A stretch of 64,000 nt of DNA, taken from assembly GCA_930367215.1 (NCBI GenBank), contig OV884060.1, positions 212,229,253 to 212,293,252 of the forward strand, written 5' to 3'. Shown one piece after another: positions 35,396 through 45,250 of the stretch. Under the pieces are notes generated by a model, which made no database searches, was not told the origin of the DNA, and saw only the letters and a program-made list of their open reading frames with translations. The DNA is from Pollenia angustigena. Taxonomy: Eukaryota; Arthropoda; Insecta; Diptera; Polleniidae. Numbering within the stretch: the stretch's first letter is position 1; the number at the start of each line of letters is the position of its first letter. The translations under genes were made by a program, and so were the position numbers.

Positions 35396-35865
35396 TTTGC
35401 ATATTAATACAATTTATTTTGCACTAAGTTGATTGCAAAAATCTGATTTTTTCAATTAATTAATTTGTTTTTGACATTTAAAAATATTTTCAAGCAAATA
35501 AATCTTCAATTATCAAACACCAGCAGATTGGTCCGCTATATTTTCGTTAATTTGGCAACTTTTGTTTCTTTTTTGAATTTAGTTATGTTTTCCTTGTATT
35601 TATTCTGCCATGGTTTTAATTATGATGCAGTTAGGGGGTGGGCTCACGAGGCCAGCTGTTTGCAGTGTTTTTCTCCGTGGTGTGTCGTTTGGTGTCTCTT
35701 AATTTTTGTTTATTTATATTTTTTGTAAAGTCATTTTGATATTTGCAATATGCCTGTTGTTTTTTGTGTTGTTGCATTTTTGTTGTACTGAGGTCACTTT
35801 ATGCACTTTGACTTTAATAAACATAAATGTGAGATTTTTGCTTCGTCATCTTTCTTATTGTTGTA
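35396..35865. other. 5' non-coding part of the hAT transposon
   Basis: It contains a short GC-richer block near 35630-35700 (GGGGGTGGGCTCACGAGGCC). An 87-codon frame at 35465-35728 has no recognisable domain. A promoter for the transposase would be expected between here and 36853 but none is identifiable with confidence. Confidence 0.4.
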
Positions 35866-36243
35866 CACCCAATCCTGTTTTTACACGGTAGATACGTTCC
35901 AAAGGATACCATGTAAAAAAAATCATGTAAAAAATATACCTAGAATATACATGTGTACGTGTGCATATAATATTTCTTTTTAATTTTGACCACGTTCAAA
36001 TATCAATAGGAAATAAAGGCCCCTATTACTGAGTTGAGTTGTAATTTCTTAATTTTTGTATAATGGTTTACAACTTTGCTATATTGCAGTGAACTAAAAC
36101 ATAACATAAATTACAACTGATCACAACCAGTTGTCTTAATAACAACTCAACTGACGTAATAGTGGCCAAAATATAAAAAAAAGTGCTACTAAGAACCCTT
36201 TAATATAAATGTAAAAAATACCGTGTTAAAACAGGATTGGGTG
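35866..36243. mobile_element. 378-bp MITE, CACCCAATCCTG ends, TA flanks
   Basis: CACCCAATCCTGTTTTTACA with CGGTA at the left is inverse to TACCGTGTTAAAACAGGATT plus GGGTG at the right; TA flanks both sides, as in Tc1/mariner MITEs (inference). It contains the MITE at 36018-36167. Confidence 0.75.
36018..36167. mobile_element. 150-bp GGCCCC-ended MITE, copy 2
   Basis: GGCCCCTATTAC and GTAATAGTGGCC ends with AAA on both sides; the loop shares ACAACTGATCACAACCAGTT with the copy at 14416-14583. Confidence 0.75.
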
Positions 36244-36853
36244 TACTTTGTGTGAAAGGTTTTTTGTTATTGTTCGTGTTTATCTCATGAAGTAGTATTG
36301 CTTAACGTATGGTCACATATAGCAAAAATTTGACGAATAAAGCGTAACAAACAGACAAACTTAGTTTATTTTCTTTGATTCTAATATATACATATATTTT
36401 TTTTTTAATATAATATGTATTCAGATTTATTAAAACTTATGTAAATGTAGCCTTTTTCAGCATAATTGATCTTGTTTTGTTATATAGAATATCAGATAAA
36501 TTACACTAATAGTGAAAAAACGCCGTGGTTCCGCTTGTTTCATCAACTGTTTGCCAAATGTGACCTTAAAGATCAAAACAACATTTGGAAAAAAAGAGAC
36601 CACATTAAAGTGCGTTAAATAATTCATACAAAAGCTATTAAAAGTTGAAACCAATAAAACGCGTTCATCATTTTTTTTTATAGTTTTCAACATTTTTGGT
36701 GCTTAAATAAAAATAAAAATCAAACAAAAATATTAATAGAAACAGTATAAAAATTTATAGAAAATTTAAAACAAATAAGTTTGTTTAAAAATATTTTAGA
36801 AATAATTTTTTCTGTGTTTTAATTTAACTTTTCAACAAGTTAAAATTGTGAAT

Positions 36854-38851
36854 ATGGGTCGTAATTCCGATATTACAAGCCGTAAATTTTTTGAAAAAGT
36901 TGATAATACACATGTATGCCGGCTGTGTAATAAAGTTTTTAAAGGTGATTATGTGAGCAATTTAAAGCGTCATTTAATCAAGACGCATAAACAGCAATAC
37001 ACAATGGAACTGAACAATGAGGAGACCAAATGTGAAGTTCCATTAAAAAAACTTAGATTTTCAGTAACAATGGCTCCTGAAGAAATAAAAAAAGCATGTG
37101 TTGAGTTAGTCACAACAGAAAAATTACCATTTGCCGTTTTTGATTCAGATGCGTTCAAGGTAATTACGAATCAACTTTTTGATGGACTTGGTATCCCAGC
37201 AGTTACGTCCAGAAATATAACTGAGTTAGTAAATGAAGCCTACGAAAAAGAAAGAAGCTGGTTAAAAGATAAACTAAAAAATAAGTTGCTGTCTTTGAAA
37301 ATCGACATGGCCACAAGGCTTCAAAGCAGCATAATGGGTATAAACGTTCAGTTTTTCAGCAAATCGAAGATTATTATAAAAACGCTAGGCTGCATTGAGC
37401 TGACGGAGCGTCATACAGGTAAATATATTAATTACACATTGTATGTGACAAACTACTATTAATGTCAATGTATAGCTGAATATCTTAAAACTAAAGTTGA
37501 AAATGTTTTGGAGAGCTTTGGCATTGAAAGGAACCAAATTTACACCATTACAATGGATAATGGCCGGAATTTAATTAAAATGGTAAGCTTATTCGGCGAG
37601 GAAGATGAAAGCGAGTCTGATTATACAGCCTCTAGCGACATTCTTCAAGAAGTCACCGTGTTCTCAGTACAATCACTGAAGTGTGCTGCTCATTCACTGC
37701 AACTGGTTGTTAAGGATTATTTAGATACAATTAATAAGGACTTACTCAAGCGCGTCCGAAATTTAGCAAAGGGCCTACGGACTCCTACTTATAGGTTTGT
37801 TATACACAAGATGCATTTAATTGAACTTTTTACACAATGAGTTTAAAACCATTCTAGGAGCAAGACTAGTATTCTTAATCTACCGCAAGTTACCATGGAT
37901 GTACAGACACGATGGAATTCAACATACCTTATGATAAAAAGCTTAATGGCCTACAAATCATTTTGCTTGAAAAATGTCGATGCCGCTCTTTTTCTACATC
38001 AGTCAGAATGGGAAAATATGGAAGCCTTACTAACCGTTTTGGAGCCGGTATACATCGCCACACAAAAGCTGCAAGAAGAGCAATTATTTTTTAGCGATTT
38101 TTTTAAAATATGGCTTGAAATGAAGCTTGAAATTCGGTCGAAGCCCGACAGCTCTGCTTTTATAGAAAAATTAGAACGGCGTGAAAAAATGCTGCTTAAT
38201 AATCCAACATTCCTTGCAGCTTTATATTTGGATCCGCGTCTTCAGTGCATCATTGCAAAGGAGCCTTTACAATTAATGTGTGCTCGAAGCCATCTTAAAG
38301 AAGTGATCGTCCGGATTTTAAGGTTGGAGAAACAAGTAAGTTTTATATAATATTTTTTTAATATTTTTCTTAATATGGTTATTTTTTTTTTCTTTTTGCA
38401 GATAAAAAATAACCAATGTGATGATCGACCATCGACAAGCGAGGAAGCTTTACGATCCTCACCGGATGTTTTCCCATCTTCGCCGGATGTTTGTGATACA
38501 TCCCAATCTCAAACATCGCTTTTGGGTCAGTATTTGAACTCCCTTAATGTAGATAGGGAACAAGAAGAGGAAGAAAATGAAAATTATGATGAAAAAAAAG
38601 CCTTCTATGAAATCGATAATTTTTTTCCAAGGCAGTTATCGATTGATAAACCTCTTTTTGAATACTGGGAGACAAAAAAAATATCATATCCTTACTTGTA
38701 TAAGTTAGCAAAAACTGTGCAATGTGTTCCTGCAACCCAAGTAAGCGTGGAAAGAGCATTCTCTGCTCTTAAGTTGGTATTGAGCGACCTGCGGTCAAAT
38801 CTTTCACCAGAAAATTTGGAAAAAATAATGTTTGTTAAATTAAACAAATAA
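36854..38851 (+). CDS. hAT-family transposase, BED zinc finger, four exons, intact
   Basis: Exons 36854-37418, 37476-37794, 37858-38335 and 38402-38851 join in frame into 603 codons. The introns (57, 63 and 66 bp) have GTAAAT, GTTTGT and GTAAGT donors and AG acceptors. The start is the ATG of MGRNSDITSRKFF. Residues 22-45 form a BED-type finger (Cys22, Cys25, His40, His45). The catalytic set of hAT enzymes is present: Asp151 (KIDMAT), Asp216 (TMDNGRN), Trp314 in TRWNST, and Glu571 in VSVERAFSALK of the C-terminal dimerisation domain. Length and spacing are close to those known for hAT transposases such as Hermes (about 612 residues). The enzyme would excise and insert the element through hairpin intermediates in the nucleus. 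Splicing is inferred from frame continuity; no transcript is available. Confidence 0.93.
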
Positions 38852-38913
38852 AAAAAGTATTTTAAAAAAAAGTAAACAAATGAATTTTAATTAAGACAAA
38901 AAAATTTATCTCT

Positions 38914-39330
38914 TCAAAAGAGTTTTATTTTATGAAGGCGAAATGAGTTTTATTTTAGACGAAAAAATACTCGTAAAATGAGTTTTACTTTATACGGAAA
39001 AAATAAAAGTCCGCAAATGAGTTTTACTTTAGACGGATAAAATAAAACTCCACAGATAAGTTTTATTTTAGACGGAAAAAATAAAACTCATTTTAGGAGT
39101 TTTATTTTTGACGGAAAAAATAAAACTGCTAAAATGAGTTTTATTTTAGACGAAAAAAATAAAACTCCTGAAATGAGTTTTATTTTAGACGGAAAAAATA
39201 AAACTCCTCAGATAAGTTTTATTTTAGAAGAAAAAATAAAACTCCTAAAATGAGTTTTATTTTTGATGTAAAAAATAAAACTCCTAAAATGAGTTTTATT
39301 TTTGACGGAAAACATAAAACTCTTGTTTTT
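38914..39330. repeat. right subterminal array of ~40-bp palindromic units
   Basis: About nine to ten units of the form GAGTTTTATTTTAGACGGAA then AAAATAAAACTCCTAAAAT, inverse in sense to the left array (GACGG here, CCGTC there) but equally palindromic. Outer units are more diverged than central ones. Confidence 0.85.
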
Positions 39331-39472
39331 TAAGATCACTACAGATTCTGAAAGAGCTCGTCAGTTCGAATATATTGGTATATGACACTATAAGTCTCCG
39401 TTGGCTCTAACATGAAGAGTTTTTATGTTGAAATTTTCCGGATAACTGTTATTTACGGTCCCTGTGAACATC

Positions 39473-41572
39473 TGTCAAATTTGGGCGAAATTAGATAAGT
39501 GAGCGTGGCACAAAATAGATTTATTTATATCTTAAGAACGGTAAGAGAAAAATTATCCGAATTTGGTACGCATAGCTGGGTTATCACTACACAGCATCTC
39601 TAGAAAACAAGACGGGATTGGATAAGTGGGCGTAGCACCTCCCATACAAAGACATTATAGATTTCTTTATGTCTGAAAAAGGGCAAAAGCCAAAGTTTCG
39701 AGAAAAGGTGAAAGCATCTTGGTTATCAATACACAACATCCGACAAAATGTGGAAGGCATTGGAGAACTAGACGCGGCACAAAATAGATTTATGTATTTA
39801 TATTTGGAGAACATTTAGAGAAATATTGGCCAAATTTAATAGACATAGCTTGGTTATCAGTGCACAACCTCTCCAAAGAAAGGTGATACCTTCTATACAA
39901 AGGCATCATAGATTTCTGAATGTCTGGAGAACGGCAAACGCAAAAGTTTCTAAATAAGGTACAAGTATCTTGGTTAGTAATAAACAACATCTAACAAAAT
40001 CTGGTCGGGATTGGGCAAGTGGGCGTGGCACCTACCATAAAAAGAGATTGTCGATATCTTTATATCTGGATAACGGCATGAGCCAGAGTTTCCAAATTAG
40101 GTACAAGCATCTTGGAGGGCAATACACAACGTCCGACCAGATTTGGGCCGTGTAGAACATGTGGGCGTGGCATAACATAAATTTATTTAAATCTAAAGAA
40201 CGATAAAGAAAAATTGCCCAAATTTTTGGTACACATCTGTCGAAAAGAAGTTGGGAGTGTATAAATGGGCGTGGTACCTCACATACCAAGGCAAAACAGA
40301 TTTCTGTATATCGAGAGAACGGTAAAAGCTAAAGTTTTCAGAGTTGGTACAAATAGCTTGGTGATTAATACGCAACTTCAGTAAAAAAAGTGGGCACGAT
40401 TAGATCAGTGGGTGTGGCACGAAATATAATCCAGTATCTTTGAAGGACGTAAGTAAGTGTAAAATTGTCTAAATTTGGTTAAATTGGAATGGTTACACAC
40501 AGAAAAAAATCAAGTTAAAAACGTCGAAAACAAGGTTGATTTAAATTTTTTCGGTGGTGATTTTGCTTCATACGGGTTTCATGTTAATTCAACCTGATTT
40601 TACAATAACTGCGAACAACATTTTTTTCTTTTGATATAACTATAATTCATGTTAATTTAACATTGCAGTAAAGTTAGAGCAAAATGTAATTTATACTGAA
40701 ATAACAGTCGGAATCACGTTGAATGAAAGTTATTTCCAGTTGAAACAACGTGAATTTCATGTAGAATCAAATGGGTTTGAGTGTATTTTAACAGTGTGAA
40801 GAAGCTTCAACAACATTTGCATTTATGTAAGAATAATTCAAAACCCTGTAACACATGTTTCACTTATTTTGTATTCTCCTTTGTTAACAGAAGCATCAGC
40901 AGAATCGCCCGATATGGTCATCATTCTACTTTGAAAACTTGATGTACTATTTAAATAAACAATTTTAATTAAAAGAATACGGGAATTGTCTTCTTTTTAT
41001 AACATATTTTAAAAGTGAAAATAAAAAATGTACATAATTAAGTAGGTATGCATGTTAATTTAACAAGATAAACCTTTGATTTTAATACAAAACAGGTTTT
41101 AATGGGTTCAATATTGAATCCAGATTTATTTATATTTTAATATTTTTTATTTTTATTTTTTTAACAGTGAATAATATTAAATAAACGTAATTTTTCATTA
41201 AAAATTAATATGAAATAATGATAAATTTAAATAAAGGGCATAATTTTTCTGAAATTTAACATGATTCTCAATCAACATTTTTCCATGTTAATTTTACATG
41301 GGTATTTTTTTCTGTGTGTATCAATATACAAACAGCATCTGTAAGAAATGTTCGGAATTGCAGAGTTGGGCGAGGATCAAACTAGATGTCTGTAAATCTA
41401 GAGAACGGCCACAGCAACAATTAACTAATTTAAAACAAAAAAATTTGTTATAAATGAACAATATCTGTCCACAATAAGGGACATAGACTGGACAACTTCA
41501 ATACAAATTTGTACCACATAGATTTCTGTGCAACTGGTGAATGGGTAACAGTAAGAGTATTCAAACTTGGTA
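39473..41572. repeat. degenerate tandem array, GCGTGGCACC / GAACGGCAAAAGC units
   Basis: A unit of about 130-145 bp recurs: GTGGGCGTGGCACCTCCCAT, ACAAAGACATTATAGATTTC, CTGGAGAACGG, CCAAATTTGGTACA, ACACAACATC. Starts are seen near 39500, 39629, 39775, 39880, 40019, 40162, 40266 and 40411, with two alternating unit types. It is interrupted by a CACACAG element (40496-41318). No unit contains a maintained ORF. Confidence 0.75.
40496..41318. mobile_element. CACACAG-ended element, copy C (inverted)
   Basis: 823 bp, TA on both sides. Inverse orientation relative to copies A and B. It supplies the empty site for the MITE nested in copy B. Confidence 0.9.
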
Positions 41573-41739
41573 CATATAGCCAGGGTTGTCAGATATGGCA
41601 ATTTCTCGCCAAACGTAGCGATTTTCAAACTTGCTATTAATTTGTTTTGAAATTCGTTAAATTCAATACTATTTATTCTTATTTGACCTTTATTTTTATA
41701 ATAACTTTTTAATTATTTAAGCTTGAGGTCTTTTTTTAT

Positions 41740-42600
41740 AAAATATTATATTTATTATTTTCGATATTTCGCTAGCATCTTCAGGAATTAATTTAAACAA
41801 TTTTTGTAAAAATAACAAATAACGATAACAAAATTATGAAAAAATTTTTTTGTGTCATAAATTAAATTCAAAAACCTATTTGTCATAAAAAATTTTTTCA
41901 AAAAACCATAATAGCAAAAAAATAAAATATAACTAAAGTATAACAATTAATATAAACTGAAAAAATTTCCTAGCTATAAACTTAATTCAAAAACCATATG
42001 TACAATAATAAAAAATATTTTTGCTAAAGAAAATTCCTATAACATATACAAATTTTTTAAAAAAATAAACCTATTTATCTTACATACTTATAAAAACATT
42101 TTTAATTGAACTTATTTTATTCTAACATATATATCGTGACCTAAGGACAAGAACTATCTCTTAATAACTAAATTTCTATAATTATTAGCTATATGTTCTG
42201 TGTCTGCTTTAAAATTTATTCTCTGTGCAATTGGTGTATTAATTATGTGTAACATTTCTAATATATATCTGCGTTTGTAGTTAGTTTCAGTGTTTAAAAC
42301 CGACGCTTCTTCAAAATTTGGATAGTGATTAGATTGATGACAATGATGACTTAATGCTGTCTTTTTATCTATATTTTTGATCAGATCTATGTCCCGCAAT
42401 TCTAGTCCTTAATTTGTTCTTAGTTGTACCTATGTAAACCTGGTTGCATCTTTCATTACCATTTCCTTTACAAGGAATTTTGTAGACAATGTTAGACATA
42501 TCCCATTTACTAGTTCTATCCTTTGTCAATACTTTTAGAATGTCTTTACTTTTAGAAATAATATCGATACCTTCCCATAAGAATGTATTAAGCTACACTT
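41740..42600 (-). pseudogene. Penelope-like element remnant with GIY-YIG endonuclease
   Basis: On the minus strand 42510-42395 reads NIVYKIPCKGNGNERCNQVY then IGTTKNKLRTRIAGH: the GIY-YIG core (VYKIPC...VYIGTT, Arg, His). After one frame change, 42399-42154 reads KTALSHHCHQSNHYPNFEEA then RRYILEMLHI, the conserved end of Penelope endonuclease. Downstream, near 41775, CTGAAGATGCTAGCGAAATA is the kind of 3' tail motif found in Penelope-like elements. The reverse transcriptase is missing. Endonuclease would nick target DNA for retrotransposition; this copy is dead (frameshift, 5' truncation). Confidence 0.85.
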
Positions 42601-43316
42601 TTTCGAAAATGACTTTTTGATGTGGAACTACACTAGAAGTTAAGCGCCACATTTTGGCCTGGATTTCGCTGCCCTATCATGGATGCAAAGGAAACTAGAG
42701 AAAAAATAAAATTGTATCAACCATCAAGTTTTCTCACTGGAATAATGTTGCACCCTGTAATTTGTATTATCCGCCAAAGAAATTATGATAAGCCACATTT
42801 TTAAATATGTTTTGTATTCTGAAAATCGCTTTCCAAGTATGTTCCTTTCAATAAAATCCGAAAAATAAATAACTAAATGAAACGTTTTTTTCGTTTCCTA
42901 CGCAATTTTAGAAATGTCGCTTAAGGCTAGATTACACTATTATACTTTGTATTAATACATGTCAAAAACTCAAGTAATATGACAAAGTCTGATAGTGTGA
43001 ATGCAATGTGTCACGAAAATGACAAGTATTAAGAAAAAAGTTTGACATCCCATACGACTTCATCGTTTTTTGAAAAATTTCTAAACAATAATACTTTTCA
43101 TTGGATCAGGGTTGCATTTTATTTCATGTGTGAGTGTTTATACTTTGTGTGATGGTCTGAACACAAACTGTCATGTTACATTAGATTTTTTGACAGTCGC
43201 AACAAAACTCATTAGATTTCTATCTCACAAAGTATTATGGAATACGTAAGACTTGTGAGATAGTGTAATCTAGGCTTTAATACATTCTTATGGGATGGTA
43301 TCGATATTATTTTAAT
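42556..43316. repeat. inverted 33-bp flanks around a MITE-bearing segment
   Basis: AATATCGATACC, CCCATAAGAATGTATTAA near 42558-42592 is inverted at 43278-43315 as TTAATACATTCTTATGGGAT then GGTATCGATATT. The left copy is the truncated 5' edge of the Penelope-like remnant, so the right copy may be the edge of a second, inverted remnant. Confidence 0.65.
42924..43276. mobile_element. 353-bp AGGCTAGATTACAC MITE, copy 2, TTA duplication
   Basis: Nearly identical to 27803-28155, same length, TTA on both sides (42921-42923, 43277-43279). Confidence 0.92.
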
Positions 43317-44478
43317 TCTCGTATTGATATGAATGAAATTACAGGCATTCATATGTATGATAGGTATTTGAAAGTATGTTCAAATGGCTGATGAAGTTAA
43401 TGAAAATCTTCTAGAAAAGCTTTTTTTATATTTAAAAGTGCTCTTGAAAAAATCAATAAATAGAATTCCTTAAAACATTCATATGTTTTAGGTCTATACG
43501 TGGCAATTTATTATCACAAATAAAATACGTTGTTGTAAGCGAAATTTTAAATATTTTTTTGAATCCTAACATACCTTTGGACGTTTATGAAACACAATGG
43601 AAAAAATTAGCGTTGGTTAATTGGAAAGATAACTAAATAAGTTTAGGCCAAAATTTTAAAGCTACAAGGATACGACATGTACGTACAATTTTAAGGACTT
43701 AACTTTGGCTGTCCTTTATATGCGGTAATTACAACTAGTAAGACCTGTGTTGAAACTATGATCTCCACTAAAACTCGCCTTCGAATTAGAATGCAATACT
43801 AGAACTTCTAGACGCGTATTAGGAATTACAAGTTTTATTAATGGGAACAGCACATGTTGCACTTCTTTTGCACTTTCGTTGAATAAATGTAATACCCTCA
43901 CAATGTGTTCCAAAAAAGAAGACAAATATCGAGTCTTGCCGGTGAAGCGTTTTAGATATATAATAAAACTGTAACTATTGTATATAGTGCATATCTAATA
44001 TTTGTTTAGTACTTGCCGCAAAAATTCTTGTTTTGTTGCTTTAAGTGGACTACTATAAATTATTTTATAGTAAACATCTTAACTTTTTTGTGTTCACTAA
44101 CTATTTTTATTTCGTTCTAAATAAAAATTAAACAAAATATGTATCATTGCGACTTTCTTTGAATTTTTAGCTTTTAGCGATGCGGAACTAATTTATTTTT
44201 TAGGATTTATAAAAAACATTTTTAATAATTTAAAAAAATATGTATTTTGTCTAGTACTGGGATATTTCCTACTATCGTTATCTATCGATAGTTCAGATTT
44301 CACTATCGATATATCGATATTACTATCTACTGAATGTTTGTACTTAAGTAGGAAAACTTTAAGTAGTTTTTTATCAGGCTACAGTTCGTGGTTTTTATCA
44401 CTTTATTGAACGTAAGAGACGTATGTATGTACGCACGTTATTTTAGATGTCAGTTTTTAAAAATTGTTATGCTGATAA
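43317..44478. other. non-coding stretch, possibly more Penelope-like sequence
   Basis: No reliable gene. 43316-43640 has a few fragments that could be coding but in no sustained frame. 44275-44330 is rich in TATCGATA motifs (also at 46805-46880), a palindromic motif pair near the right end of the composite. Confidence 0.35.
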
Positions 44479-44949
44479 AGGCTAGATTACACTATTATAC
44501 TTTGCATTAATACATGTCAAAAACTCAAGTAATCCCTCAAGGAAACCTGGGTGCAAGTGTCTCCAAGTCAACAGTTTTGTCGACTATATTGGTGACATTG
44601 TCAACAAAGTGTCTACACTACTTTACATTTGCCACTACACTGAAAGAATTTTCTTCGCAATACCAATGAATTTTGACATTAATCCCATGAAAAATTGCAT
44701 TAAAAAGGAACCTATGCAGCGCTTCGTTGGATCGATGAAACCTGTTTCATTAAAAGGATTAATTGAAACATTACATTAGATCTATGAATATTATTCATTG
44801 GATGAATACTTTAAATAAAGTAAAAATTTTTTTTTTTTTATTTTTTTTAATTATTTTTTTTTATTTTTTTAATTTTTTTAATTATTTTTTTTTTTTTTAT
44901 CTTTTCTATTTTTTATTTTACTTTATTTTATTTTTAATTTTTTTTCTGT

Positions 44950-45250
44950 CTCTGGCGGGATTCGATCAGTCAACCTCGGTGCTGTTAGGACGGGTTTTTG
45001 AGATGGGGATTAAGTTTAAACTTAGTTTAACGTTCTCTGCAACTCGGATTTTCCGGTGAAATTTGATTTTTTGTTCTATTATTTCATTAAAGACCAACAT
45101 TTTAAGCAAGACTGCGCTGTTCCGGCAACATTTTGTTTTAAAACTTGGTATTGGCGGCACAAATCAATTTTCAGATTAATTAAACCTAGTTTAACTGAGA
45201 TCTCAAAAACCCAGCCTTAGACTACCTTGCTACCAGCTAGTCTACCGGGG
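44950..45250 (-). repeat. tRNA-like (SINE-type) segment, split by a MITE
   Basis: On the minus strand the segment from CCCCGGTAGACTAGCTGGTA to TTGACTGATCGAATCCCGCC has Pol III A-box-like and B-box-like elements and a T-run beyond it on the plus strand. The intact counterpart is at 53150-53230. Present inside both CACTG elements, so it was there before they multiplied. Confidence 0.55.
44988..45216. mobile_element. 229-bp MITE, GGGTTTTTGAGAT ends, TTA duplication
   Basis: It splits the tRNA-like segment; TTA flanks both sides (44985-44987, 45217-45219) and the empty site is at about 53190. Ends GGACGGGTTTTTGAGAT and inverse AGGCTGGGTTTTTGAGAT. Confidence 0.85.

Larger units (their letters stand above)
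34976..39464 (+). mobile_element. complete 4.49-kb hAT transposon, exact 8-bp TSD, intact transposase
   Basis: The ends CAGGGACCGTAACGG and (inverse of the right end) CAGGGACCGTAAATAAC are flanked by TGAACATC on both sides (34968-34975 and 39465-39472). Both subterminal regions carry arrays of about 40-bp palindromic units. The interior holds a four-exon transposase gene on the plus strand that reads through without stops. A 378-bp MITE, itself containing a 150-bp MITE, lies in the 5' non-coding part. The exact duplication and intact gene imply a young insertion. Confidence 0.96.

Noticed and set aside
44763..45059. 98-codon ORF rich in Phe, Leu and Tyr
   Set aside because: It runs through a T-rich low-complexity block inside a DNA element and has no protein-like features.
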